Notes: generated by a model not told the origin, from the sequence alone. A stretch of 57,455 nucleotides of DNA from G020348185 sp964525045 (GCA_964525045.1 CAZGFD010000023.1:1-57455), one strand, 5' to 3'. Numbered from the stretch's first letter, positions 8,356 to 17,686 are shown. Program-made: numbers and translations.

Positions 8356-11241
8356 CTACTGATACGCATCCATTGGCGGGCAGGAGCAAACCAAATTCCG
8401 ATCTCCGTAAGCATTATCAATACGCGAAACAGAAGGCCAGAATTTAAAAGAGCGGGTCCATGGGGCAGGAAACACCGCCTGTTCACGTGAATAGGGGTGA
8501 TGCCAATCTGAACGGGCAATGGATTGGATGGTGTGCGGAGCGTTTTTGAGGGGATTGTCATCTTTAGGCATTCGGCCTTCTTCAATATCGGCGATCTCTT
8601 TTCGAATAAGAATCAACGCTTCACAATACCGATCCAATTCCGCCTTCGATTCACTTTCCGTCGGTTCAACCATCATCGTTCCCGGTACCGGCCAGGAGAT
8701 CGTCGGAGCATGAAAACCAAAGTCCATGAGGCGTTTCGCGATATCTTCCACTTCCACATCCGCCGATTTCTTAAATGGACGCAAGTCCAGAATAAATTCA
8801 TGAGCCGACAGACCGTTCTTCCCCGTGTACAGGACCGCATAATATTTTTCCAGTTTTTTGGCCATATAATTCGCATTCAAAATTGCCACCTGGGTCGCTG
8901 TGGTGAGGCCATCGTCACCCATGAGCCGGATAAACGCCCAGGAAATGGGAAGGATGCTGGGACTGCCGTACGGAGCTGCGGCGATCGGTCCGATCGCCTT
9001 ATCCCCGCCGGTCTTTCTGATGGGATGTCCCGGTAAAAAAGGCGCCAGATGGGCAGCCACGCCAATTGGCCCCATTCCCGGCCCTCCTCCTCCATGGGGA
9101 ATACAAAACGTCTTATGCAAGTTGAGATGACAGACATCCGCGCCCATATCTCCGGGTCGACAGATACCCACCATCGCATTCATGTTCGCTCCGTCCATGT
9201 ATACTTGTCCGCCGTGTTCGTGAACAAGACGACACACCTCAACAATCGTCTCTTCGAACACTCCATGAGTCGAGGGATAGGTAATCATCAGGGCGGCCAG
9301 CGTCTCATGATGCCCTGAAGCTTTTGCCTCTAAATCGGCTATATCGATATTCCCATCCTGATCGCATGCGACCGGCACGACTTTCATCCCGGCGATCACC
9401 GCACTGGCGGGATTGGTTCCATGCGCTGAGTCAGGAATGAGGCATACTTGGCGTTGAGTCTGTCCACGGTGTTCATGATAGGCCCGGATGGTCATCAACC
9501 CTGCATACTCGCCTTGTGATCCGGCGTTGGGTTGTAACGAGACAGCGGCAAATCCGGTAATCTCCGCCAGCCAATGTTTCAGTTGGTGCTGGAGAGCTTC
9601 GTACCCCTTGGTTTGTTCCTTCGGGGCAAATGGATGGATTCGGTTGAATTCCGGCCAGGTAATCGGAGCCATCTCAGCCGTCGCGTTCAATTTCATCGTG
9701 CATGAGCCCAAGGGGATCATGGAATGGACTAATGAGAGATCCCGCGTTTGAAGTTGATGGAGATACCGCAGCAGTTCGTGCTCAGAATGATAGCGATTGA
9801 ACACCTCATGGGTGAGATAGGGCGTCGTCCGGGCGAAGGAAGAGGAGATCGCGTGAGGAACGGTTTTTGACAGTTCCTCAATTGAAACGGGGGACTGATT
9901 GCCATGGGAGAAGATGGTAAGGAGATGTTGAATGTCTGATGTCGTGGTCGTCTCGTCCAGAGATATGCCGAAGGTCCCATCCGGAAAGGGTCGAAGATTC
10001 ATCCTCTGTTTCACGGCTTTGGCGAGAATCTGGTCGGGGGACTGCCTATGCGCCGTCACCCGGATGGTGTCGAAGAAGGGCTCTTGAGTGATTTGGCATC
10101 CCAGTTCCTGTAATCCCTGAGCCAGTATCGCGGTGAACGTATGAACCTGATGGGCAATTTGCCTCAGCCCTTCAGGGCCATGGTAGACGGCATACATACT
10201 GGCGACATTGGCCAACAACACCTGTGCGGTACAGATATTGCTGGTCGCACGATCGCGGCGAATATGCTGTTCCCGCGTTTGCAGAGCCAACCGATAGGCA
10301 ATATGTCCCTCGGTGTCCCTTGAGACTCCAACCATTCGGCCTGGCACTTGCCGTTTGTATTCTTCCTTCGTAGAGAAAAAGGCGGCATGCGGTCCACCAA
10401 ATCCCATTGGCACGCCAAAGCGTTGGCTGGACCCCAAAGCGATGTCTGCCCCAAATTCTCCAGGGGGACGAAAAAGGGTGAGAGCCAACAGATCTGTGGC
10501 GACAACCATCAGCGCGCCGGCATGATGAACCTGTTGAGCGAGATCGTGATAGTCAAAGAGGGCTCCATCGGTGTTCGGGTATTGAACCAACACGCCAAAG
10601 ACCTTATCCTTCTGTTGAATATCGGTGAGGGGATTTCCTACATGGACGGTGATGCCTAGGGGTTTGGCTCGTGTTTGAAGGACGGCAATGGTCTGGGGAT
10701 GGCAATCATCAGCCACCAGAAACAGATTTCGATCCTGGCCGACAATATTCTGACACATGGACATGGCTTCGCCTGCGGCGGTGGCTTCGTCCAACAATGA
10801 CGCATTGGCCAGGGGTAAGCCGGTTAAATCCGACACCACGGTCTGGAAATTCAAAAGCGCTTCCAACCGTCCTTGTGCGATTTCAGCCTGGTAGGGGGTA
10901 TATTGGGTATACCAGGCGGGATTTTCCAAAACATTTCGCAAAATCACTGAAGGAGTGATGCAATCGTAATACCCCATTCCAATAAATGAACGGAACACCA
11001 TGTTTTGCCTTGCCAGTTCTTTGAGTTCCTCCAAGGTGGCCTGTTCCCCTTGATGGGAAGGGAGATCCAGTGATCGTCGTAGTCGTATGGGGTCCGGAAC
11101 GGTCGCATTGATGAGCGCGTCGAGAGAGTCCAGGCCTAAGGTTCCCAACATTTCTTTGATGTTTGCCTCAGTTGGACCAAGGTGCCGGGGTGGAAAGGCA
11201 TCAAGGGAATGAAGCCGTTGGTCAATTTTTGGGGTATTCAT
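8356..11241 (-). CDS. gcvP: Glycine dehydrogenase (decarboxylating), P protein of the glycine cleavage system
   Basis: A full-length single-chain P protein of 961 residues from ATG at 11239-11241. A TTG three codons upstream extends the frame but is less likely. The N-terminus has the family motif FPPRHLGPTE, and the C-terminal half has the PLP-lysine motif HLNLHKTFCIPHGGGGPGMG. It decarboxylates glycine and loads the aminomethyl group onto the lipoyl arm of GcvH, feeding C1 units to tetrahydrofolate; in autotrophs it may also run in the glycine-forming direction. No gcvT or gcvH is seen next to it, so the other components must lie elsewhere. The ribosome-binding site is weak (GGAAATC). Confidence 0.97.
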   Translation of the reverse strand: MNTPKIDQRLHSLDAFPPRHLGPTEANIKEMLGTLGLDSLDALINATVPDPIRLRRSLDLPSHQGEQATLEELKELARQNMVFRSFIGMGYYDCITPSVILRNVLENPAWYTQYTPYQAEIAQGRLEALLNFQTVVSDLTGLPLANASLLDEATAAGEAMSMCQNIVGQDRNLFLVADDCHPQTIAVLQTRAKPLGITVHVGNPLTDIQQKDKVFGVLVQYPNTDGALFDYHDLAQQVHHAGALMVVATDLLALTLFRPPGEFGADIALGSSQRFGVPMGFGGPHAAFFSTKEEYKRQVPGRMVGVSRDTEGHIAYRLALQTREQHIRRDRATSNICTAQVLLANVASMYAVYHGPEGLRQIAHQVHTFTAILAQGLQELGCQITQEPFFDTIRVTAHRQSPDQILAKAVKQRMNLRPFPDGTFGISLDETTTTSDIQHLLTIFSHGNQSPVSIEELSKTVPHAISSSFARTTPYLTHEVFNRYHSEHELLRYLHQLQTRDLSLVHSMIPLGSCTMKLNATAEMAPITWPEFNRIHPFAPKEQTKGYEALQHQLKHWLAEITGFAAVSLQPNAGSQGEYAGLMTIRAYHEHRGQTQRQVCLIPDSAHGTNPASAVIAGMKVVPVACDQDGNIDIADLEAKASGHHETLAALMITYPSTHGVFEETIVEVCRLVHEHGGQVYMDGANMNAMVGICRPGDMGADVCHLNLHKTFCIPHGGGGPGMGPIGVAAHLAPFLPGHPIRKTGGDKAIGPIAAAPYGSPSILPISWAFIRLMGDDGLTTATQVAILNANYMAKKLEKYYAVLYTGKNGLSAHEFILDLRPFKKSADVEVEDIAKRLMDFGFHAPTISWPVPGTMMVEPTESESKAELDRYCEALILIRKEIADIEEGRMPKDDNPLKNAPHTIQSIARSDWHHPYSREQAVFPAPWTRSFKFWPSVSRIDNAYGDRNLVCSCPPMDAYQ

Positions 11242-11659
11242 GATTTCCAACGTCTTTTACACAATTAAGGAACATGTCTGAGAACCGCATGTGTTTCGTT
11301 TGGGTGATCACCCAAAAATGAACAATACGAATGTCTTGAGCGTGAGAGCAACTGAGAGTAATGGAAAGCCCTAGAAATTCTGCTATGGTGGCTTTCTTGT
11401 GATTTGATTCGCGTAACGGTCCGAATGGTGAATCAGCTATGAGGAAAGGTTATCACGATGACCTGGATTTCTGCAAAGTCAGGGAATTCAACTGCCCCAA
11501 GGGGGCTAGGTTTCAGGTTTCAAGTTCCAGGTTTCAGGTTAACCAATCGGAACGATGCCTAAAGTTGAACTTTTTGCTGGGGGGAGTTGCCAAACAGCTG
11601 AGGTTTCCGGTACAGCAAGACCCCAAGGAAAAGTGCCAACTATTTAAGGATCTGCCCAT
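11242..11659. other. Intergenic region between divergent gcvP and amidohydrolase
   Basis: 418 bp holding the promoters of two divergent genes and a heptad repeat at 11509-11540. A 74-codon plus-strand frame (11439-11663) translates the repeat and overlaps the next start, so it is judged spurious. No glycine riboswitch-like structure is evident by eye. Confidence 0.5.
11509..11540 (+). repeat. GTTTCRR heptad repeat, copy 3
   Basis: Four to five units (GGTTTCAGGTTTCAAGTTCC and on) about 120 bp upstream of the amidohydrolase gene. Confidence 0.75.
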
Positions 11660-12964
11660 ATGATTGTTCTCTCCAATATTCAAAAACTCTATGACGGAAC
11701 CTCGGCGACTGCAGATGCCATTCATGAACATGTGGATCTGTGGATCGATGAAGGGAAGATTGAATCGCTTCATCCTCATGACCCGAAGCGTCCCGTGGGA
11801 GCATCAATTCAGCGAATCGACTGTTCTTCCTTTACCGTCACTCCGGGACTCATTGATTGTCATGGTCATGTCACTTTGTTTGGGATAGGACGGGATCCTC
11901 TGGAACGAATGAATTCGCTCGAAGGCCTGTTGTATGCCGAACGCATCCTGTATACGACCCTGGTCAATGGCGGGGTGACAACCCTCCGGGATGTGGGTGG
12001 AGCAACCCATTTGCTCAAGCGGCTGGTTCAAGAAGGCTTCCTCATCGGCCCACGGCTGAAGATTGCGATCTGTATGTTATCGACCACGGGAGGCCATGCA
12101 GATTTTCGAGGCCCCGATCGATGCTGTGGGGAGGTCTCTCGCCTGTGGCCGCCCGGTCCCGGGCGTCCCTCAAGTATTGTTGACGGCCCCTGGGCCTGCC
12201 GAAAGCGAGTCAGGGAAATTGCCGCATGTGGGGCCGACCTTGTGAAAATTTGTGCAAGCCCCGGTGTGGTTTCTCCGGGTGACAAGCTCGAACATCGGGA
12301 TTTTACGGCTCAGGAAATTGATGCCATTTGTGATGAAGCCGCCGGGAGAGGGCTGTATGTGGCGGGGCATGCTCATAGTCGAAGTGGCATTGCGTTGTCG
12401 ATAGAACATGGGGTCCAGGATATTCAACATATTTCCTTTCTTGATGAAACCCTTGCGGAACAGGCCTATGTGAAGGGCTGTACGGTCACGCCAACCTCGT
12501 GGGTCACTCAGGCATTATCGGAAGCCAAGGGGTGGAGCGACCTGGTCCAGCAAAAAATCCAACAAGTGACGGAGGCTCATTCCCAAGCCGTCCGTATTGC
12601 TCATGGCAGTGGCCTGAAGATGCTAGCGGGGACGGATCCTGTCCTCCCCGATATGCATGGGCGAAATTATATGGAGCTGGTCGCGTTAATGAATGATGGC
12701 ATTCCCGCCTTGACGGCTTGGTATGGAGCAACCGGTTTAGCTGCGAAGCAAATTGCTCAGGACGAAGTGGGAGTTTTAGGGGCGGGATACGTGGCAGATT
12801 TCCTTGTCTGTCGGGGGAATGTCATAGAGCAGCCTGCCTTGTTTGAAAAAGGAGTCCTGCTTGATGTGGTTAAAGAAGGCGTGGCCTATCGGGGAGCACT
12901 GGAAGGATTTCCGTCTCGAAACCTGGAAACCTGTATGCAGGAGGCCTTGCGAGCGGAAGGGTAA
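11660..12964 (+). CDS. Amidohydrolase-family metal-dependent hydrolase (imidazolonepropionase/prolidase-like)
   Basis: 434 residues with the TIM-barrel amidohydrolase pattern. It shows metal-binding HxH in LIDCHGHV (near residue 70), a likely carboxylated lysine in ADLVKICAS, histidines in AGHAHS and IQHISF, and the catalytic Asp in LAGTDP. N- and C-terminal beta-sandwich segments flank the barrel (YDGTSA; GYVADFLVCRGN). The family hydrolyses amide or C-N bonds of small cyclic or peptide substrates in the cytoplasm; the arrangement is closest to the Xaa-Pro dipeptidase / imidazolonepropionase-like group. A cysteine-containing insert near residue 155 (GPDRCCGEVSR) may shape the active site. 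No pathway genes are adjacent, so the substrate is unknown. Confidence 0.85.
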   Translation: MIVLSNIQKLYDGTSATADAIHEHVDLWIDEGKIESLHPHDPKRPVGASIQRIDCSSFTVTPGLIDCHGHVTLFGIGRDPLERMNSLEGLLYAERILYTTLVNGGVTTLRDVGGATHLLKRLVQEGFLIGPRLKIAICMLSTTGGHADFRGPDRCCGEVSRLWPPGPGRPSSIVDGPWACRKRVREIAACGADLVKICASPGVVSPGDKLEHRDFTAQEIDAICDEAAGRGLYVAGHAHSRSGIALSIEHGVQDIQHISFLDETLAEQAYVKGCTVTPTSWVTQALSEAKGWSDLVQQKIQQVTEAHSQAVRIAHGSGLKMLAGTDPVLPDMHGRNYMELVALMNDGIPALTAWYGATGLAAKQIAQDEVGVLGAGYVADFLVCRGNVIEQPALFEKGVLLDVVKEGVAYRGALEGFPSRNLETCMQEALRAEG

Positions 12965-12983
12965 AAACCGTGAGAAATACGCG

Positions 12984-13583
12984 TTAAGAAGAAGGACTGT
13001 CGTTCTGCAATACGGGAGACCCGTCATTTCCGCTTTCTTGGCTTTCTTCCATATCCACGACCAAATCCCCACGGGGTGAAAAGAATCCCTGCTCATCAAT
13101 TTGGACTATGCCATTACAGTTTTCTTGGAAAAATTCCAGGATCCAACCGTTGAAGTCGTACCCTTCGTCCGTGATGTCGTTTTTCACCATTTGGGTTGTG
13201 GCGATAAACCGTGATCGGTCAATAAATCCTCGAGCTATCTGGGATTCTTCATCGTCATAGACAGAAAGCCGTTGCAAGAACATGGTTTTTTCTGATTCAT
13301 AGACGTCCTGATAACTTCCACGATCACGCACGCAAAACAATTGAATCGGTTTTCGTTCTCTATTGTATCCGAGGGTAATCTGCGCCCAATCCCAATCATC
13401 TAAGGCTTCCGGATCCATCTTGGGGACGAGGGGAATTTGATTTTTTGATTTCAGAAAATCCAGCAACAAGCGAATTGGTGGACTCTCTTCGCGTTGGCAG
13501 AATACCCTTGAATACGTCAGCGATTCAGGTGTTTGACCTTCAAGGGGTTGCGTACTGGAAAAAACCGGTATCTCTTTTCCCAT
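12984..13583 (-). CDS. Hypothetical acidic protein
   Basis: 199 residues, no signal peptide or membrane helix, rich in Asp/Glu, with an acidic, serine-rich tail (residues ~175-199). No family is recognised. The stop lies 19 bp from the converging amidohydrolase stop. The start ATG at 13581-13583 is the first in frame. Amino-acid composition and the long undisturbed frame support a real gene of unknown function. Confidence 0.6.
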   Translation of the reverse strand: MGKEIPVFSSTQPLEGQTPESLTYSRVFCQREESPPIRLLLDFLKSKNQIPLVPKMDPEALDDWDWAQITLGYNRERKPIQLFCVRDRGSYQDVYESEKTMFLQRLSVYDDEESQIARGFIDRSRFIATTQMVKNDITDEGYDFNGWILEFFQENCNGIVQIDEQGFFSPRGDLVVDMEESQESGNDGSPVLQNDSPSS

Positions 13584-14005
13584 ATGAAACTCTTTTCAAA
13601 AAATTGTTATTGAAAACTGATCGTGTAAGAATATACTGTACCCGGTTAGGACCAAATCCTTCAAGTTGCCAGGCTGGATGCTGAGGGTCTCGAATCTCAC
13701 AATTCACTTGTCTGGCTTGCATTTTTTTATTGACAGGTTCTAACTCTTCGTATACACTTTCCGCCCATTGCAAGTCTATGAGACACGGACTGGTGTCTCC
13801 GCCTCTTTTAGGTAGGGGAAAGGGGCGTTCCCCCCCAGGATATTCACATAAGAAAGAGCTGGCGACGGTCGCCACCTGTACAGAGGAATGCAAAAGTCTT
13901 TGCACCTTTGATTCTCACAAACCCTTATTGTGTTGGTAAGGTCAAACATTATATGGGCAACAATTTTTTCACTGCTCACTCACTCAACTTGCGGAGGAGG
14001 TACGT
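13584..14005. other. Intergenic region with doubtful minus-strand reading frame
   Basis: 422 bp upstream of the HU gene. A GTG-started minus-strand frame (13540-13905, 121 codons) overlaps the start of the hypothetical gene by 44 bp. Parts of its translation look protein-like (for example LIDLQWAESVYEELEPVNK), so it could be a small upstream gene or a remnant, but I find no family and no good ribosome-binding site. The last 20 bp hold the strong Shine-Dalgarno of the HU gene. Confidence 0.3.
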
Positions 14006-14296
14006 ATGGGAAAGTCAATGACCAAGTCTCAAATTGCTGATCATTTAGCCAAGAAAGCGAGTGTGACCAAAAAAACCGCCACCCAAATTCTCGATGATTT
14101 GGCGGCATTAGCTTACAAGGAAGCGAAGAATGCGTTTGTCGTACCTGGCGTGGGAAAATTAGTGCTGGCACACCGCAAAGCCCGGATGGGCCGCAATCCT
14201 CAAACAGGGGAAACGATAAAAATTCCTGCAAAAAAGGTTCTCAAATTCCGCGTCGCCAAAGCTGCAAAGGATGCATGTCTGGGAGCGAAGAAGTAA
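14006..14296 (+). CDS. HU/IHF-family histone-like DNA-binding protein
   Basis: 96 residues. The N-terminal dimerisation helices start at MTKSQIADHLAKKASVTKKT, the beta-arm region contains GVGKLVLAHRKARMGRNPQTGE, and the C-terminus is lysine-rich. The RNPQTGE signature of the DNA-bending arm is intact. It bends and compacts DNA as a dimer. A perfect GGAGGAGG ribosome-binding site (13993-14000) sits 5 nt before the chosen ATG; a second ATG at codon 5 is less well placed. The gene is monocistronic, ended by the hairpin at 14389-14426. Confidence 0.95.
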   Translation: MGKSMTKSQIADHLAKKASVTKKTATQILDDLAALAYKEAKNAFVVPGVGKLVLAHRKARMGRNPQTGETIKIPAKKVLKFRVAKAAKDACLGAKK

Positions 14297-14388
14297 AGAG
14301 CGATCCAAGAAACCTTACCAGATCTTTCTTCTTCTTCTTTCCGTTTGAGGTTTTGAAACCTGGTCCGTAACACATTTCTTTTTCTTTC

Positions 14389-14426
14389 CAAAAAAAGGCA
14401 GTGCCAGAAAGGTGCTGCCTTTTTTT
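14389..14426. terminator. Rho-independent terminator, probably bidirectional
   Basis: Stem GGCAGTGCC (14397-14405) pairs with GGTGCTGCC (14411-14419), using two G-T pairs, around loop AGAAA. It is preceded by an A-run and followed by a T-run. It ends the HU transcript and, on the other strand, could end the ThiS/MoaD-like transcript coming from 14755. Confidence 0.85.
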
Positions 14427-14479
14427 CTGTCTCGTGTTTTCTGCCGTTTCACCTGCGGCAAGACAAAGCGTCGCCTCTA

Positions 14480-14755
14480 TCAGTATAGAGAGGGGGTGAG
14501 TCCACTTTGCCCCATCCCGTCATGCGCAACTAAATTGACTGAGTCCCCGTCCTGAACGCGCGTATCTTCACTGGCAATGCGCTTATTTACCGTGACCATT
14601 AATTTTTTTTCTTTGAGAAGTTGAAACACCTCCCTTAGTACCTTCCCCTGGTTCTTGATCAATTGTTTGACGGGTGTGGGTTCAGAAATTTCACACCCCA
14701 GAGTTCGCTCCCCGTCAGCTGTTTGCAATTCTCCCATTAAACTGATTGTGACCAT
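14480..14755 (-). CDS. ThiS/MoaD-like beta-grasp protein without the C-terminal GG
   Basis: 91 residues. The second half (LMVTVNKRIASEDTRVQDGD followed by SVNLVAHDGMGQ) matches the end of the ubiquitin-like beta-grasp fold of the sulfur carriers ThiS and MoaD. Those end in Gly-Gly, which is adenylated and thiocarboxylated; here the expected GG is replaced by GMGQ followed by a short SGLTPSLY tail. It therefore either needs proteolytic trimming, acts without conjugation, or is a non-carrier relative. An AAGGAG ribosome-binding site lies 6-7 nt before the ATG. No thi or moa gene is adjacent. Confidence 0.6.
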   Translation of the reverse strand: MVTISLMGELQTADGERTLGCEISEPTPVKQLIKNQGKVLREVFQLLKEKKLMVTVNKRIASEDTRVQDGDSVNLVAHDGMGQSGLTPSLY

Positions 14756-15068
14756 GCTAACTCCTTATGCGGCTATAAAATGTCTATTTAGCCTACTTTG
14801 AATAAACTTTCGACTTCTGAAAAACCATTCAGTATTACTGGTTGTTGGTCATAGGTGCGGGCACATGAGAACGTGCTGAGGGGAATTTCCAATATCGAAC
14901 ACTGAATGTCGAATAATGAAGTTTAGGAAGCAGTTTTTCTCCCTTCGACATTCGTAATTCCTTGTTCGCCATTGGTTATTCTTATGGCCCTTTGATCACT
15001 GTCCATACACGAGTCCGGTTGTCCTGTCGCCATCGACAAATGTTCACAATGAAATCATCTCTTTTCCA
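14756..15068. other. Intergenic region with spaced inverted repeat
   Basis: 313 bp. Contains TGAATGTCGAATAATGAAG (about 14903-14921) and a near-complement, CTTCGACATTCGTAATTC (about 14943-14960), which together could fold into a long hairpin. An 86-codon plus-strand frame starting at 14962 runs antisense into the cyclase gene and is not credible. Confidence 0.45.
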
Positions 15069-15881
15069 TTATGGAATGGTAGCAAATATTCGAACCGGTC
15101 CCCCCGAGCCCCCTCGGATTTTAATGGGAAGCGCGGTGACTACGGATCCTGTCGGAGGAAGTTTCTCAAGGGCGGCGACATTTTCAAGTCCATACAGGTT
15201 GGCTTCCCCTAAGACCCGATGAGCCACAAAATCCTTTGATCGCCCAGGATCAATGCTCGCGGTATCAATCCCTACTCCCCGAATACCTCGCTGTGAGACA
15301 AGGAATTGGATGGACTGAGCTGAATACCCTGGAAAATGTAACGTGGTGGAATCCTCAGGGGTAGGACTGCCCAGGTAGCGGATAGGGTCCGGCCAATATT
15401 TCCCCCATCCGGTGAAGAGCAACACCAAACTTTCCTTCGGAATGTGTCCATGTTCCGTTTCCCAGGCTTGCACGTCTTCAATTTGAAGTTCGTAATCAGG
15501 ATTGCCTTCAACTTGAGTTCGAACATCAATCACAATCGCGGGGCCAATCAATTCTTCAACGGGAATTTGATCGACACTCCGACCTTGTTCTGCGAAATGA
15601 ACGGGGGCATCGAGATGGGTGCCTCCGTGTTCGGAAGCGGAAAAGGCTCCAGATGCATACCAATGGCCGCTTGCGTTTTTCCCCCACTTGACCTTCTCCC
15701 ATTCAAATGGCTTGTTGTTGGGCCAATACACGGTCTGGTCGTCAAATGGGTAAGTCAGGTCGATGATGGTTGTTGGAGGGTGTGGAATACAGGAAGCCAA
15801 GGAACACCAGAGGAGGCTACCAATAAAGAATGTCAGGTGGTGGATGTTTGAGAGGGATGATCGCCCCATTGATTTACTCAT
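15069..15881 (-). CDS. Cyclase-family (kynurenine formamidase-like) putative lipoprotein
   Basis: 270 residues. The N-terminus has a signal peptide with lipobox LASC, so it is probably anchored in a membrane outside the cytoplasm. The metal-binding motif HGGTHLDAPVHF (HxGTHxDxPxHF) defines the cyclase/KynB family, which hydrolyses formamides or lactone-like bonds with a Mn or Zn centre. Most relatives are cytoplasmic; a lipoprotein form is unusual. C-terminal GIDTASIDPG and the conserved His in FVAHRVLGEANLYGLENV are present, so it is likely active. The substrate is unknown and no kynurenine genes are nearby. Confidence 0.8.
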   Translation of the reverse strand: MSKSMGRSSLSNIHHLTFFIGSLLWCSLASCIPHPPTTIIDLTYPFDDQTVYWPNNKPFEWEKVKWGKNASGHWYASGAFSASEHGGTHLDAPVHFAEQGRSVDQIPVEELIGPAIVIDVRTQVEGNPDYELQIEDVQAWETEHGHIPKESLVLLFTGWGKYWPDPIRYLGSPTPEDSTTLHFPGYSAQSIQFLVSQRGIRGVGIDTASIDPGRSKDFVAHRVLGEANLYGLENVAALEKLPPTGSVVTALPIKIRGGSGGPVRIFATIP

Positions 15882-16315
15882 TGGTCGGGATAAATTTCTG
15901 GCACTCAGGGTTCAAGTTTCAGATTGAAAAGAAAAAGAATTTTCCTCAATAAGGTTTTCGGAGAGAAAACGGGTTAACATGATAGGTTCTCTTCTGTATT
16001 GCAGGCAATCGGACCGCAAATCCTAACAGGATAAACGCTTGACCGGCAACGAATAGGGAGGGATTGGCGTGGATCCCCTTTGCTCGCTATACTGAACTTC
16101 AGTATCGACAATGATCTCAGGGATTTTTGAGATCGAGAAATTTCTTCAGAGTCCCAGGCATGTTGAGAGAAGAGTTTCAGGTTTCAAGTTTCAGGTTTCA
16201 CGAAAGTACACTTCTCATTATTCAAGGGCAATCTCCTCTTGCTGAGGTTTCAGGTCACAGGGAAGCCGTATATTTCAATTGGAGTCGTAAACGAATAAAG
16301 TGGATATTGTAAGGT
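15882..16315. other. Intergenic region with two heptad-repeat traces
   Basis: 434 bp between divergent genes, with a short heptad block at about 15909-15924, a longer one at 16174-16200 and a trailing GAGGTTTCAGGTCACAG near 16243. No gene is supported; a 61-codon frame at 16127-16312 translates the repeat. Confidence 0.5.
16174..16200 (+). repeat. GTTTCRR heptad repeat, copy 5
   Basis: Nearly perfect units GTTTCAG, GTTTCAA, GTTTCAG, GTTTC in a row, about 115 bp upstream of the YHS gene. Confidence 0.8.
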
Positions 16316-16561
16316 ATGTATAAAATTATCATCATACTCGTGTTGCTGGTTATCCTGTTTTATATGTTTCGGCGGGCGATTCAAGATTGGGGAAAAACTG
16401 ACGAGGAAAAAGCCCTTCCAGGTAAAGATGTCATGGTTCAAGATCCCGTCTGCAAAGTGTACATTACCGCAGGGTCGGCGGTGAGGGAACGGGTCGGTGG
16501 CCAAACCTATTTTTTTTGCAGCAATAACTGTGCAAAAAAATTCCAAAAAGAGAATTCTTGA
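16316..16561 (+). CDS. Small membrane-anchored YHS-domain protein
   Basis: 81 residues. An N-terminal hydrophobic helix (residues 3-18) is followed by a charged linker and a YHS domain: DPVCKVYI near residue 43 and YFFCSNNCAKKF near residue 67. The three cysteines fit a metal-binding (often Cu/heavy-metal) site like those attached to P-type ATPases. It probably faces the cytoplasm or periplasm as a metal sensor or chaperone at the membrane. It converges on the ArsS gene 111 bp away. Confidence 0.8.
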   Translation: MYKIIIILVLLVILFYMFRRAIQDWGKTDEEKALPGKDVMVQDPVCKVYITAGSAVRERVGGQTYFFCSNNCAKKFQKENS

Positions 16562-16630
16562 TGATGGCGTGGAAAGTTGAAATGCATGCCGGATCTCTTC
16601 AACTCAAAGCACCCTACCTGGAACTTTTCC

Positions 16631-16669
16631 GGTTCCCACCCGAAACTCGAAACCCGAAACCCGAAACTT
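16631..16669 (-). repeat. GTTTCRR heptad repeat, inverted copy 6
   Basis: On the minus strand this reads GTTTCGGGTTTCGGGTTTCG, four nearly perfect heptads. It starts 4 bp from the stop codon of the ArsS-like gene, and its variant (GTTTCGG) differs from the GTTTCAG/A type of the other copies. Confidence 0.8.
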
Positions 16670-16672
16670 CTT

Positions 16673-17686
16673 TTAGGTAAGCGTTCCCCCGCAGGAGGAT
16701 CCGCAACCGGCGGTACAGCCGTAACAATGTTTGTCTGTCACGATGTGGCGCCGGGCGAGTGCCTGGTAATCGAAGGCATCGATGGTTTGAGGGTAGGGGG
16801 GCGCGACGGGGATATCCATCATTTGGTTGAAGTCACAATCATATAACCGTCCATCCCATCCAACGCTTATCAGCGTTCGGCACATGAGTCCCTCGATGGC
16901 CGAAGGATTAAAGCTATTCTGAAGAAGAGTGAAATACTCATGGGTTTGGCCCTTGGCCTTCAAGTCATCCAAGAAGCGGTTAATGGGCATGTTGGTTATC
17001 GTAAAGAGGCGGTTAAACACGAGACCAAATTGCTGGAGTAATTCCTGTTTATAGTCTGTTTCTAACTCGGCTTGGGGAGGAGGAAGTTTGGGACCCAGGG
17101 GATTATACACCAGATTAAGGAGAAGGCCACTGCCTTCAATGCCATAACCGAGGGCATTGAGTTGCTTGAGGGCGGCAATGCTACGGTCAAATACCCCTTT
17201 CCCGCGTTGTTGATCGACGTTTTCTTCCGAGTAGCATGGCAGAGAGGCCACGATTTCCACCCGATGGTCGGCCAGAAATTGTGGAACATGTTGCTTCCCT
17301 TTGACAAAAAACACTGTCAGGTTGCACCGATCGATCACGTGACGCCCCAATCTTGAACATCCCATGACCAGGTGTTCGAAATGCGGATTCATTTCGGGGG
17401 CACCCCCAGTCACATCGACGGTTGATATTTGAGGGGTACGCTCAAGGACGCCAAGAATATGATCAACGGTATCACGAGTCATGATTTCGGTCCGTTGGGG
17501 CCCGGCATCCACGTGACAATGATGACAGGTCTGATTGCAGAGTTTACCGACGTTGACCTGAAGGGTCTGAACGGAGCGAGCGGTCAAGGCTTGGAACCCC
17601 TGAGCCGTCAAGCTTTGGTCGAATGGCCTGATTGATTCGTTCTTCAGCGGGGCCGGCGGTTCATGGAGGAGGGGTAGAGATTTCAT
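16673..17686 (-). CDS. arsS: Arsenosugar biosynthesis radical SAM protein ArsS-like
   Basis: 337 residues. CNQTCHHCHVDAGP near residue 50 is the radical-SAM [4Fe-4S] motif with the histidine-rich spacer typical of ArsS. The C-terminus holds the second cysteine cluster HCYGCTAGCGSSCGG (SPASM/DUF3641-like). ArsS is thought to add the deoxyadenosyl group of SAM to dimethylarsenite, a step toward arsenosugars, in the cytoplasm. Its neighbour upstream on the same strand is an ArsM-type methyltransferase 75 bp away, the usual partner. No ArsR-type repressor is seen between them. Confidence 0.88.
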   Translation of the reverse strand: MKSLPLLHEPPAPLKNESIRPFDQSLTAQGFQALTARSVQTLQVNVGKLCNQTCHHCHVDAGPQRTEIMTRDTVDHILGVLERTPQISTVDVTGGAPEMNPHFEHLVMGCSRLGRHVIDRCNLTVFFVKGKQHVPQFLADHRVEIVASLPCYSEENVDQQRGKGVFDRSIAALKQLNALGYGIEGSGLLLNLVYNPLGPKLPPPQAELETDYKQELLQQFGLVFNRLFTITNMPINRFLDDLKAKGQTHEYFTLLQNSFNPSAIEGLMCRTLISVGWDGRLYDCDFNQMMDIPVAPPYPQTIDAFDYQALARRHIVTDKHCYGCTAGCGSSCGGTLT

